This document shows positions 7,910-15,953 of a DNA stretch of 64,000 nt, piece after piece. The notes beneath the pieces were generated by a model. It saw only the letters and a program-made list of their open reading frames with translations, was not told where the DNA came from and made no database searches. The position numbers were made by a program, and so were the translations under genes. Source of the stretch: CAVSRC01 sp963785065 (lineage in GTDB: Bacteria; Pseudomonadota; Alphaproteobacteria; Rhizobiales; Kaistiaceae); NCBI GenBank assembly GCA_963785065.1, contig CAWATX010000002.1:62001-126000 (forward strand), given 5' to 3'. Numbering within the stretch: position 1 is the first letter of the stretch; every line of letters starts with the position of its first letter.

Positions 7910-8974
7910 ATGGATAGTCTGCTAGCTCATCCATCGCGCAACCTGGTCCGGGTTGCGGCCTTCATGGCCGTGCTGTGGACCGCGGCGACGCTCGGCTATG
8001 TCGAGGCCGGATGGTCCTTCCAGGACGCGCTCTACATGGTCACGCTGACGGTTTTCACCGTCGGCTATGGCGAAGTCCATCCCATCGACACGCCGTTCCT
8101 GCACTTCATGACCATGGCGACGATGGCGCTCGGCTGCACCGGCATGATCTTCTTCACCGGTGCGCTGGTCCAGTTCTTCACCTTGCGACCGCTGCAGGCA
8201 ATCATGGGGGAAAGGCGCATGCAGACCGAAATCGACAAGCTCGAAGGCCACATCATCGTCTGCGGCTTCGGCCGCATCGGCGTCGAGCTGGCCAAGGCGC
8301 TGCACGACGGCGCCGCCGCCTTCGTCATGGTCGAGCAGGACGAGCACCGGGCGCAGCAGGCGCGCGACGCCGGCTATCTCTGCCTCGAAGGCGACGCCAC
8401 TGCCGAGGCGACCCTGGAGGCGGTCGGCATCGCGCGGGCGCGGATGCTCGCCACCGTGCTGCCCAACGATGCCGCCAACGTCTTCATCACGCTCTCCGCC
8501 CGCAGCCTCAATCCATCCATCCAGATCATCGCCCGCGGCGACGCCGTCACCACCGAGAGCAAGCTGGTTCATGCCGGCGCCAACAAGGTGGTGCTGCCGA
8601 CCCATATCGGCGCCGAGCGCATCGCCGAGATGATCCTGTTTCCGGAGACGGCGCGCTTTATCTTCGAGTCCGGCCACATGCGCGAGCTGGAGCGCACGCT
8701 GCGCAATCTCGGCCTCACCATCGAGGTGGTTGTCGTGCCGGAAAACGGCGCCTTCACCGATCTCACCATCGAGGAAATCGAGACCCGTGCCCACGCCACC
8801 TTCTTCATCGTTCAGTTGAACCGGCGTGATGGCGAGCCGATTACCGAGCCCGACAAGGGGCTGCGCGTCTCCGCCGGCGACGGCCTCGTACTGGTCGGGC
8901 GCAGCGGACAGGCGATGAGCGCCCTCTTCTCCGCCCCGCGCGAGCGCGTGCGCGCCGGCCGCACGGTATTTTGA
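7910..8974 (+). CDS. Potassium channel with RCK (TrkA-N/TrkA-C) domains
   Basis: 354 residues. Two TM helices flank a pore loop with the K+ selectivity filter TVGYG (residues 50-54). Then comes a linker and an RCK domain with Rossmann motif GFGRIG (about 119-124). A downstream TrkA-C-like domain (FTDLTIEEIETRAHATFFIV) follows. The two-TM plus RCK layout is that of MthK/GsuK-type gated channels, which set membrane potential and K+ balance and are gated by Ca2+, nucleotides or NAD(H). The ATG at 7910 follows GGGGGCA only weakly resembling a ribosome site. It is followed 129 bp later by a universal stress protein gene, a common stress pairing. Confidence 0.9.
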   Translation: MDSLLAHPSRNLVRVAAFMAVLWTAATLGYVEAGWSFQDALYMVTLTVFTVGYGEVHPIDTPFLHFMTMATMALGCTGMIFFTGALVQFFTLRPLQAIMGERRMQTEIDKLEGHIIVCGFGRIGVELAKALHDGAAAFVMVEQDEHRAQQARDAGYLCLEGDATAEATLEAVGIARARMLATVLPNDAANVFITLSARSLNPSIQIIARGDAVTTESKLVHAGANKVVLPTHIGAERIAEMILFPETARFIFESGHMRELERTLRNLGLTIEVVVVPENGAFTDLTIEEIETRAHATFFIVQLNRRDGEPITEPDKGLRVSAGDGLVLVGRSGQAMSALFSAPRERVRAGRTVF

Positions 8975-9103
8975 CGGACAGACGGGACGCCACGCCTCGC
9001 CGCGCATTGCGCCGGACGCGTCGTCGGGAAGATAATCGTTGCACATCCCTCCGGTGCCCCGCCCGTGACCAGGGGCACCGGCAATGAACAAGGAGAAATC
9101 CCT

Positions 9104-9538
9104 TTGTACCGAAAAGTACTGATCGCCTTTGATGGAACCGAGGACAGCCACGTCGCGCTGAACCAGGGTGCCGAGCTTGCGGCACTTTGCGGAGCCGAAG
9201 TGGTTCTCGTCGCGGTGATCGACACAGGTATCGATGTTGCCGCGGCGGAAGCCTATGCCAGCGGCACCGCCGACCAGGAGGAGATCGATGACTCCAGGTC
9301 GATCCTCGAGCAGGAGATGTCCCGCCTGACCGAGCGCGGCCTGACCTGTACAACGATTATCGCCCACGGCCATCCCCCCGACCAGATCATGGATAAGGCG
9401 CGCGAACTCAGCGCCGACCTGGTGGTGATCGGCCACCGCACCCACGGTCTGTGGTCGCGGCTCGCCAATGATTCGGTCGGCGTGCACCTGGTGAAGAACC
9501 CACCGTGCAGCATCCTCGTCATCCCGCCGCACGGCTGA
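9104..9538 (+). CDS. Universal stress protein (UspA family)
   Basis: 144 residues from the TTG at 9104, which has AAGGAG eight bases ahead. The protein opens with YRKVLIAFDGTEDS (the first-strand Asp contacting the nucleotide in Usp folds) and ends with VVIGHRTHGLWSRLANDSVG...PPCSILVIP. This is a slightly divergent version of the ATP-binding G-x2-G-x9-G(S/T) motif. It is a single-domain cytoplasmic stress protein. It sits downstream of a K+ channel gene on the same strand and convergent to the LprI-like gene. Confidence 0.88.
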   Translation: MYRKVLIAFDGTEDSHVALNQGAELAALCGAEVVLVAVIDTGIDVAAAEAYASGTADQEEIDDSRSILEQEMSRLTERGLTCTTIIAHGHPPDQIMDKARELSADLVVIGHRTHGLWSRLANDSVGVHLVKNPPCSILVIPPHG

Positions 9539-9557
9539 CCCGCGCCGGCCGCATGAT

Positions 9558-9575
9558 CGCCTGCCGCGACAGGCG
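9558..9575. terminator. Hairpin between convergent genes
   Basis: Perfect inverted repeat CGCCTG-CCGCGA-CAGGCG, six-base-pair GC-rich stem with a six-base loop. It lies between the ends of the stress protein gene (9538, plus) and the LprI-like gene (9581, minus). There is no T-run, so it would be a weak bidirectional terminator or mRNA 3' end stabiliser. Confidence 0.4.
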
Positions 9576-9580
9576 GGACG

Positions 9581-10312
9581 CTACGCCCCGCCGCACATGT
9601 GCTGCGAATCCGGCAGCGACCAGGTGCCGCCGGTGCGCACGTCCAGCCCGTAGTAGGTGCGGCCGCGATCGTCACCTTTCGGGCAGTCGCGCGGGACCGA
9701 CGTCAGGCACATGACCACCGGGTCGCCGACCTTGGTGTCATAGAACGCGCTTTCCATGTCATAGGAGACTTGGCCGCCCCCGTTCGTGAAAGCGATGGCG
9801 CTGCCCGCGCTCGGATCGGTGCCGTCCAGCGGGTCACCGAAACGGGTGGTGAGTGCCGAGATGTGCGTCATGGCGCAGTCGCCGACATTCTTCGGCATCG
9901 CTTGGTCCTGCCTGGTCGACACCGCGGCCGAATAGTCGATCGCCTTGGCGCCGATCAGCGCGTCGACATAGGATTCGGTCCACGAGACAATGTCGCCATA
10001 GGTCTCCAGCGCGTTCACCTCAACGGCGGCGATGCACGCCTCGTCGGTGCCGCAGTTGCGACGGTCGTCGAGCAGCCATTTGCCGATGGACCGCTTGCTG
10101 CCACCGAACTCCGGCGTGAAGCCGGCATAAGCCTTGGAGACGAGCACGTCGATGCGTGCGAGATAGGGGTTGACGCAAATCGTACGCTCGTCGGGGCTCG
10201 ACGCCTGGGTGCAGTCGAAGGAAGGGGCCGGATTGGACGCCGCCTGCGCGGCAAGCGTGCCGCCCGCCAGCGTGAGCAGCACCACCGCGGCCCCGGTCAC
10301 CAACGCTCTCAT
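9581..10312 (-). CDS. Exported LprI/DUF1311-like protein
   Basis: 243 residues from the ATG at 10312, preceded by GGGGGAGTGAG. A Sec signal peptide (VTGAAVVLLTLAGGTLAAQAA) leads to a periplasmic domain. The segment SFDCTQASSPDERTICVNPYLARIDVLVSKAY has the Cys...Cys and D-x-x-L spacing of the LprI/YecT (DUF1311) lysozyme-inhibitor-like fold, continued by DDRRNCGTDEACIAAV with a second Cys pair. A C-terminal part of about 120 residues with further cysteines is unassigned. It may bind lysozyme or protect the wall, but only the fold resemblance supports that. Confidence 0.65.
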   Translation of the reverse strand: MRALVTGAAVVLLTLAGGTLAAQAASNPAPSFDCTQASSPDERTICVNPYLARIDVLVSKAYAGFTPEFGGSKRSIGKWLLDDRRNCGTDEACIAAVEVNALETYGDIVSWTESYVDALIGAKAIDYSAAVSTRQDQAMPKNVGDCAMTHISALTTRFGDPLDGTDPSAGSAIAFTNGGGQVSYDMESAFYDTKVGDPVVMCLTSVPRDCPKGDDRGRTYYGLDVRTGGTWSLPDSQHMCGGA

Positions 10313-10488
10313 CTCACTCCCCCATGGAAACCGGCACGGCCTCTCGTCCGCCCGTATCATCGGCATTCGATCCTTCCATCTGTCGCCAGACACATCAACC
10401 GTCAATTGTCGTCGAGCCTCGCCACGATTGTCAGAGGGCCGCAAGCCCGCCTACAAAGCCACCAGCCAAAGCGGCTCAACGGTGCGAG

Positions 10489-11397
10489 ATGACCATCTGT
10501 TTCGATATCGGCGGATCGACGATCAAGGCGGCGCGGGTGGCGACGCCCGAGGCGCCCCAGCCGATCGGCAAGCACGATACGCCGGCCGACGACTTCGCGG
10601 CCTTCTGCCAGGCGCTCACCGATCTCGCCGAAGCCGCCGGCGAGCCGACAACGCCGCTGGCGATCGCCATTGCCGGCGTGGTCGATCCCCAGACCCGCCG
10701 GATCAAGTGCGCCAACATCCCCTGCATCGATGGCCGGCGGCTCGCTGACGATCTCGCCGCCGCGCTCGGCCGCCCCGTGCTGGTGGCCAACGACGCCGAC
10801 TGCTTCGCCGTTGCCGAGGCTGGCATCGGCGCCGGGCGCGGCCATCGCGTCGTCTTCGGCATCATCCTCGGCACCGGCGTCGGCGGCGGCGTGGTCATCG
10901 ATGGCCGCCTCCTCGAAGGCGGTGGCGGCTTTGCCGGCGAATGGGGCCACGGACCGATCCTGGCGCGACAGGTCGGCGATCCGCCGGTCGATATTCCCTG
11001 GTTCGCCTGCGGCTGCGGCCAGAGGGGCTGCGTCGACACCATCGGCGGCGCCCGCGGCATGACGACGCTCCATCGTCACCTCACCGGCGTGACCATGAAG
11101 AGCCGCGCCATCATGGACGCCTGGCGCGCCGGCGATCCCGCGGCACGGCGCACCTTCGTCTGCTTCATCGAGCTGGTCGCTCAGCCACTCGCCTTCGCCG
11201 TCAATCTGCTCGGTGCCGACATCGTGCCAGTCGGTGGCGGACTTGGACGCGAGACCGAGCTGATCGCGACCCTCGACGCTGCCGTGCGTCAACGCATCCT
11301 GCGCGCCACCACCGAGCCGCTCGTCGTCCCCGGCGGCTGCTCCGGCAACCCGGCCTTCATCGGTGCCGCCCTGCTTGCCGGCGGGCGCACGCCATGA
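10489..11397 (+). CDS. ROK-family sugar kinase
   Basis: 302 residues from ATG 10489. It opens with the phosphate-binding FDIGGSTIKAA, carries VANDADCFA (catalytic Asp) and GTGVGGGVVIDG, and has the ROK zinc site CGCGQRGC at about residue 174, followed by DTIGG. This is the organisation of bacterial N-acetylglucosamine/glucose kinases (NagK type), which phosphorylate the sugar at C6 in the cytoplasm. There is no separate HTH, so it is a kinase and not a ROK repressor. No transporter is adjacent, so the sugar is unassigned. The ribosome site before the start is poor (GTGCGAG). Confidence 0.87.
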   Translation: MTICFDIGGSTIKAARVATPEAPQPIGKHDTPADDFAAFCQALTDLAEAAGEPTTPLAIAIAGVVDPQTRRIKCANIPCIDGRRLADDLAAALGRPVLVANDADCFAVAEAGIGAGRGHRVVFGIILGTGVGGGVVIDGRLLEGGGGFAGEWGHGPILARQVGDPPVDIPWFACGCGQRGCVDTIGGARGMTTLHRHLTGVTMKSRAIMDAWRAGDPAARRTFVCFIELVAQPLAFAVNLLGADIVPVGGGLGRETELIATLDAAVRQRILRATTEPLVVPGGCSGNPAFIGAALLAGGRTP

Positions 11398-11563
11398 GTC
11401 GGCGCATCCTCGAAATCTGCCTCGTCAGCGAGGCCGGCCTGGGAACGGAGTCATTTCCGCCACACGCGCCTCGAAATTTCCTGCGTTCCAACAGGACGCA
11501 TTGACTTCGCCGCCAGTCGGCCCAAACTCATACCTGTACGGTTCCACAGCAAAAGGAGGAACC

Positions 11564-11665
11564 ATGACACCACCCGATGAGCACCGCCGCCACGATCGCT
11601 GTGGACGACGTTCGGGTCCCAGCGTAGCGGCACCAACGAACGGCTTGCCGGGAGCGGCCTTTTAG
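11564..11665 (+). CDS. Possible 33-residue small protein or leader peptide
   Basis: The ATG at 11564 has an excellent AAAAGGAGGA Shine-Dalgarno four to six bases ahead, better than most real genes in this window. The product (MTPPDEHRRHDRCGRRSGPS...) is Arg/His-rich and matches nothing I know. Its stop codon lies inside a perfect 6-bp hairpin (GCGGCC 11654-11659, GGCCGC 11666-11671), as would fit a tiny independent transcript. It could equally be a chance SD with no function. Confidence 0.3.
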   Translation: MTPPDEHRRHDRCGRRSGPSVAAPTNGLPGAAF

Positions 11666-11671
11666 GGCCGC
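11654..11671 (+). terminator. Hairpin overlapping the small ORF stop
   Basis: Perfect inverted repeat GCGGCC-TTTTAG-GGCCGC; the loop includes the TAG of the 33-codon frame. No T-tract follows, so termination would be weak. Confidence 0.35.
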
Positions 11672-11927
11672 ATCAGTGAGGCAGGGCCCAGCCTGGCCGC
11701 TCCTCGGTGAGTGAACCTGTGATATCTTCTGCGGAATTTTTGCCTGGCCATTCCTTGCGAATGACCGGGGTTTTGGCGTGCGCCCTCGGGGCATGAACGC
11801 AACGGCGACGACGGACTTTCCTCCCGCCTGAACGCACATGGCGACAGGCCCCGGTCCCTGCCGCCCTGGTCATGCCCACGTCTGAACCGCCGACGCTCAT
11901 GCGCGGCGGGTGCTTCACCGCCCTGCG

Positions 11928-12425
11928 TCACACGCCGCCGGAGTGGACCACCTCGTAATAGACCTTCTCCAGCTCTTCCTTGTGCTGGGCTTCCTCATTG
12001 GCGAGGAAGGTGAAGGCGGTCTTCAACGCCCCTTCGGGCGCGGTCTTGGCCAGCTCGGTATATTGCTCCATCGCCGCAGTCTCGCGCAGCAGCGCATATT
12101 GCAGGACGGTCTGATCGTCGGGGTTCTCGCCCAGATCCGGGGTCTGCACGCAGTCGGAGAATTTGCCGTCGGCCACTGGCCGCGCGATCTTCTCCTCCAT
12201 GTGGTCGACCACGTCGGGGTCGGCGGCAAGCTTGGTGAACAGGTCGACGTGGCCCTGTTCCTCCTCCGCCAATTCCTCCGCCAGCCAGCGCAGGTTCTTC
12301 GACACCTTCGGCACCAGCGCTTGGTAGAAATCGCGCGCCACCACTTCGAACTGCGTGGCCGTGTCCATGATCTCGCGGACCGTCGTCACGCCCGTCAGCT
12401 TTTCCTTGTTGGCTTCGCTGCTCAT
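11928..12425 (-). CDS. Rubrerythrin-like ferritin-fold diiron protein, last gene of the MBX-like operon
   Basis: 165 residues, an all-helical ferritin-like domain. Diiron ligands are visible as E-x2-x2 and ExxH pairs: FEVVARDFYQ, LAEEEQGHVDLF, ETAAMEQYTEL and LANEEAQHKEEL. No C-terminal rubredoxin [Fe(SCys)4] domain is present, so it needs an external electron donor. The ATG at 12425 overlaps the stop of the upstream flavoprotein gene (ATGA), so the two are translationally coupled. Such proteins usually reduce peroxide. Here it could protect the oxygen-sensitive Fe-S complex, drawing electrons from the adjacent ferredoxin/NAD(P)H module (inference). Confidence 0.88.
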   Translation of the reverse strand: MSSEANKEKLTGVTTVREIMDTATQFEVVARDFYQALVPKVSKNLRWLAEELAEEEQGHVDLFTKLAADPDVVDHMEEKIARPVADGKFSDCVQTPDLGENPDDQTVLQYALLRETAAMEQYTELAKTAPEGALKTAFTFLANEEAQHKEELEKVYYEVVHSGGV

Positions 12426-14212
12426 GTCAGGCTCTCCCTCTTGGCGGCGAGCACGGCGTCCACCGACTGGGCGACGCGGTGACCGTCGGCCACGGCATGG
12501 ATGACGTCGGGGCCAGAGACCATGTCGCCCGCGGCCCATAGCCACGGCTCTGAGGTACGGCCATCCGCGTCGATGCGGATGCGTCCGCGATTCCATTCCA
12601 GCGCTTCCGTGAGCGCCGGTCCGAGCAACGCGATGTCTGCGGCCTGACCGATGGCTTCGATGACCATCTGGGCCGGATGCACGCGCTCATCGCTCTCGTC
12701 GTATTTCGGCGCGAAGCGGCCCTCCTCGTCGAAGATCGAGTTGCACTTCCATGTCCTGAGGCCGGCAACCACGCCGTCCTCGACGAGGATTTCCTGCGGA
12801 CCGCGCGCATCGAGGATGACGCAGCCCTCTTCCTGCGCTTCCTCGATCTCCTCGTGGTCGGCAAGGAAATGGGCGAAGTCTTCGAGCGCCGTCACCGTCA
12901 TGCCGACCTCGCCGTACTTCTTCTTCTGCAGGCGGGCCATCGAGCGGGCGATATCCATCGCCACGTTGCCGCCGCCGATGATGGCGATCTCCTGCGGCAC
13001 TGGCACCTCTTCGCCGGCGGTGATGCGGCGGAGCAGATCGATGGCCGATTCCGCCTTGTCGCTGCCCGGAACGCGGGTGGAGCGGCCCTGGTGCAGGCCG
13101 ATCCCCAGCACCACCGCATCGTAGGCCTGGCGGAGCTGGTCTATGCTGATCTCCCTGCCCACCCGCATGTTGCAGCGGATTTCGACGCCCATCGATTCGA
13201 TCACCGAAATCTCGTGGTCGAGGACGTCATAGGGCAGACGGTATTCGGGGATACCATAGCGCATCATGCCGCCGGGCTTCGGCTGCGCCTCGAAGACGAC
13301 GACCTTGTGGCCCTGGCGGGCGAGGTCGAAGGCGGTGGTCAGGCCACCCGGCCCGGCGCCGACGATCGCCACGCTCTTGCCCGTCGCCGGAACGTCCGGC
13401 TTCTTGATCAGGTCGAAATAGCGCTCGCGCGGCACATTGTCGGTGATGGCGCGCTTGAGCCAGCGGATGGCGATGGCGTCGCCCTCATGCAACGCCGCGC
13501 AGGAGGTCTCGCACTTGTGGGTGCAGATGCGTCCGCACACCTGGCTGAACGGATTGGTCTCGTAGAGGAGCTGCAGCCCACCCTCGAAATCGCCCTCGCG
13601 CACCTTCTCGATATAGTCGGGGATCGACATGTGCGCCGGGCAGGTCGCCACGCACAGGCCGCACTGGACGCAACGGTCGGCCTCGACCGCCGCCTCGGCC
13701 TGGGTGAACCCGGCAATGATTTCCGCGAAATTGTCGATGCGGGTCTCCGGCTCGAGCGCCCCCATCGGCGCGCGCTCGATGCCTGACAGCCGGCGCACGT
13801 CTTCTCGGCTGTAGCCCTTCTCCTCCTCGTCCCACGGCTTCTTGTCGACGCCGGGGATGAAGCGGAAGGCATCGGGATCGCTGTCCACCCACTTGTATTC
13901 GTTGGACATGGTCAACGAGCCGGTCATGCACACGTCGACGCACAGCGCGCACCAGCAGCAGCGTCCGTAGTCGATCATCGGCCTGAGGCCCGAGTCGCCG
14001 GGCTTGGGGTCGGACACCGGCACCATATCGATGGCCGCGTTCTGGCAGATCGCCTCACACGAGCCGCAGCCGATGCACTTGGCGATATCGTTCTGGTGGA
14101 AGCCGCGATAGCGATCCGCCGCCTCGCGATTGAGCGGGTCCTTGATCGTGACCGGCGTCTCGAAGACGTGCTTCCACGCGGTGTAGGGAGAGAGGACGTC
14201 ACGGAGCGACAT
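12422..14212 (-). CDS. NuoI/MbxN-like ferredoxin fused to NfnB/GltD-type FAD-NAD(P)H oxidoreductase
   Basis: 596 residues with four [4Fe-4S] motifs in order: CxxCxxCxxxC at 46-56, a second at 85-95 (with an extra Cys86), a third at 181-191, and the GltD/NfnB-type CxxxCxxxCxxxC at 226-238. Then come an FAD Rossmann loop GAGPGG (285-290), a flavin segment PGGMMRYGIPEYRLP, an NAD(P)H Rossmann loop IIGGGNVAMD, and the terminal WLWAAGDMVSGPDVIHAVADG. The first 100 residues are the bis-ferredoxin subunit that wires complex-I-like enzymes (NuoI/MbhN). The remainder is the large subunit of ferredoxin:NADPH transhydrogenase or the glutamate synthase small subunit. Fused, they would let NAD(P)H (or ferredoxin) feed the NuoB subunit directly. 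The gene is embedded in the Mrp/Nuo operon, 7 bp after the NuoD-like gene. The fusion is the striking point. Confidence 0.9.
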   Translation of the reverse strand: MSLRDVLSPYTAWKHVFETPVTIKDPLNREAADRYRGFHQNDIAKCIGCGSCEAICQNAAIDMVPVSDPKPGDSGLRPMIDYGRCCWCALCVDVCMTGSLTMSNEYKWVDSDPDAFRFIPGVDKKPWDEEEKGYSREDVRRLSGIERAPMGALEPETRIDNFAEIIAGFTQAEAAVEADRCVQCGLCVATCPAHMSIPDYIEKVREGDFEGGLQLLYETNPFSQVCGRICTHKCETSCAALHEGDAIAIRWLKRAITDNVPRERYFDLIKKPDVPATGKSVAIVGAGPGGLTTAFDLARQGHKVVVFEAQPKPGGMMRYGIPEYRLPYDVLDHEISVIESMGVEIRCNMRVGREISIDQLRQAYDAVVLGIGLHQGRSTRVPGSDKAESAIDLLRRITAGEEVPVPQEIAIIGGGNVAMDIARSMARLQKKKYGEVGMTVTALEDFAHFLADHEEIEEAQEEGCVILDARGPQEILVEDGVVAGLRTWKCNSIFDEEGRFAPKYDESDERVHPAQMVIEAIGQAADIALLGPALTEALEWNRGRIRIDADGRTSEPWLWAAGDMVSGPDVIHAVADGHRVAQSVDAVLAAKRESLT

Positions 14213-14219
14213 TTTCGTC

Positions 14220-15401
14220 TTACCTCTCGATTTCCGGCGGATAGGTGTGCAGCGAGACCATCAGCGCCGCCACGTCGGAGATGTTGGTGCCCGGGATCAG
14301 GTGCTCGAGCAGCGCCATGGCATGGGTGTAGGAAGGCCCGCGCACATTGACCCGGCGGGGATAGCCGGAGCCGTCGGTGACCAGGTAGTAGCCGTATTCG
14401 CCGCGCGAGCACTCGCCCTTGATGTAGGTCTCGCCGCGCGGAATCTTCCAATGCAGCACATTGGGGATCTTCGCCATCACCTCGCCGGTTTTCGGCATCT
14501 TTTCAAGGATTTGGCGAATGAGGCGGATCGACTGCTTGATGTCGCGGAAACGCACGTCGGCCCGGTTGTAGATGTCGCTGACGTCCGCGGTCTGCACCTC
14601 GAGGTCGAGCTGGTCGTAGATGAGATACGGCGCGTCCTTGCGCAGGTCCTTGGCAACGCCGCCGGCGCGCGCGTTGGGGCCGGTGACGCCATAAGGCTCG
14701 AACAGCTTGGGGTCGATGACGCCGACGCCGACCGTGCGCCGCTTGAACACCGCGTTGCGGAATATGACCTTCTCGGTGTCGTCAAGATAGCGCTCGGCGG
14801 TCTTCAGCACCTCTTCCATGCGGCCGGCGAAGCCCTCCGGCAGATGGCCGCGCACGCCGCCCGGCAGGATGAACATGTGGTAGATGCGCGCGCCGGTCAG
14901 TTCCTCGAAGCGATCGAGCATGATGTCGCGGACATAGGTCAGCCACTGGCCGACGATACCGACGCCGAGGCTGCCCGCCTGCCCGCCCATGTACATCATG
15001 TACGAGTTGAAGCGGCCCATCTCGAGGATCAGCGTGCGGATCCACTTGGCCATCTCCGGCACTTCGATGCCGGCCAGCTCCTCGACCGCGGCAGCGTAGC
15101 AATACTCGTTGAAGTCGGGCTCGGGCACGCAGACGCGGCAAACGATCGGGAAGACCTGAATGAAGCTCCGCCGCTCCATCAGCTTCTCGAAGCCGCGATG
15201 GAGGTAGCCGACATGGGTCTTGCCCTCGACCACCTCGTCGCCGCACACCGTCAGTTCCACCGACATGTTGCCGGTGATGCCGGGATGCTGCGGCCCCTGC
15301 CAGAGCTTCAGGTACTTGCCGCTCTCGAGATCGATCTCGAGCTTTCCGTCGGGGCCGAGGGAAGGATATTGGGAGCGGTCGGTCTGCAGGTCGAGCAGCA
15401 T
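14220..15401 (-). CDS. NuoD/MbxL-like large subunit (no NiFe site)
   Basis: 393 residues, homologous to the 49-kDa complex I subunit and hydrogenase large subunits. It has VGYLHRGFEKLMERRSF near the N-terminus, the FPIVCRVCVPEPDFNEYC loop (Cys88, Cys91) and the C-terminal ALMVSLHTYPPEIER. The N-terminal CxxC of [NiFe] hydrogenases is kept as CRVC. The C-terminal DPCxxC is replaced by a NuoD-like SLHTYPPEIER, so no NiFe centre can form. Retention of only the first pair fits the MBX/MBS sulfur-reductase branch better than complex I. It is separated by 1 bp from the NuoC-like gene upstream. Confidence 0.9.
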   Translation of the reverse strand: MLLDLQTDRSQYPSLGPDGKLEIDLESGKYLKLWQGPQHPGITGNMSVELTVCGDEVVEGKTHVGYLHRGFEKLMERRSFIQVFPIVCRVCVPEPDFNEYCYAAAVEELAGIEVPEMAKWIRTLILEMGRFNSYMMYMGGQAGSLGVGIVGQWLTYVRDIMLDRFEELTGARIYHMFILPGGVRGHLPEGFAGRMEEVLKTAERYLDDTEKVIFRNAVFKRRTVGVGVIDPKLFEPYGVTGPNARAGGVAKDLRKDAPYLIYDQLDLEVQTADVSDIYNRADVRFRDIKQSIRLIRQILEKMPKTGEVMAKIPNVLHWKIPRGETYIKGECSRGEYGYYLVTDGSGYPRRVNVRGPSYTHAMALLEHLIPGTNISDVAALMVSLHTYPPEIER

Positions 15402-15402
15402 C

Positions 15403-15951
15403 TTACTTCGCTCCTTGCGGCGCGCGGTCCGGATAGAGGTGCTTCTTCATGTGTTCGCGCGGATCGTTGGTGGTGCGCCCGGGGCGCTCGCGATAGGTCT
15501 GCAGCGAGTAGGCAAGGCTATCGAAATCGCGGCGATAGGGCGGCAGATCGGTCCAGCCTTCCAGGATGAATTCTTCGTTGACCCGCGGCGAGCCGGGAAA
15601 GTCGATGCCGAACATCTCCTTCAGCTCGCGCTGATAGGTCGCCGCAGTCGGCCACAGATCGTGGATGGTGTCGCCGGTCGCTGCCCTGCGGTCGAGCATC
15701 ACGCGCAGGCCCAGCGTCTGGTCGGCGGCACGGTTGTTCATCATGTAGGTGAGCTGGAACTTGCCCTCCTCGATCCAGTCGACAGCGGTCAACAGAACGA
15801 GATGAGTGAAGCCTTCGACGTCACGCAGCTCGATCAGCAGCGTGCGCAGCTCGTCGCGGCGCACGGTGACGAAGGTGAGATCCGGCCGCTGGAACTCCGG
15901 CGGCTCCAGGCGGTAGCGTTTGCCAAGTCGGTCAAGCAGGGCTTTCATCAT
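15403..15951 (-). CDS. NuoC/MbxK-like subunit
   Basis: 182 residues from the ATG at 15951 (MMKALLDRLG). It carries the 30-kDa subunit signature QRELKEMFGIDFPGSPRVNEEFILEGW...PPYRRDF, in which the conserved ERE-x-x-DM-x-GI is slightly altered. It is a scaffold subunit contacting NuoB and NuoD in the cytoplasmic arm, with no cofactor. The start lies two bases after the NuoB-like stop. It is a separate gene, not a NuoCD fusion. Confidence 0.88.
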   Translation of the reverse strand: MMKALLDRLGKRYRLEPPEFQRPDLTFVTVRRDELRTLLIELRDVEGFTHLVLLTAVDWIEEGKFQLTYMMNNRAADQTLGLRVMLDRRAATGDTIHDLWPTAATYQRELKEMFGIDFPGSPRVNEEFILEGWTDLPPYRRDFDSLAYSLQTYRERPGRTTNDPREHMKKHLYPDRAPQGAK

Positions 15952-15953
15952 GC

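Larger units (their letters stand above)
11398..11927. other. 530-bp gap without a recognisable conserved gene
   Basis: The gap lies between the ROK kinase and the end of the minus-strand respiratory operon. It contains TTGACT at 11501-11506, a possible -35 with no convincing -10. It also holds one short SD-led reading frame (11564-11665) and its hairpin. The right half (11680-11920) has no frame with family resemblance and looks like neutral intergenic DNA. Confidence 0.5.

Noticed and set aside
11660..11930. Minus-strand frames of 80-90 codons in the gap
   Set aside because: Arg/Pro/Ser-rich with no family resemblance, no SD and overlapping each other in several frames; typical of GC-rich non-coding DNA.
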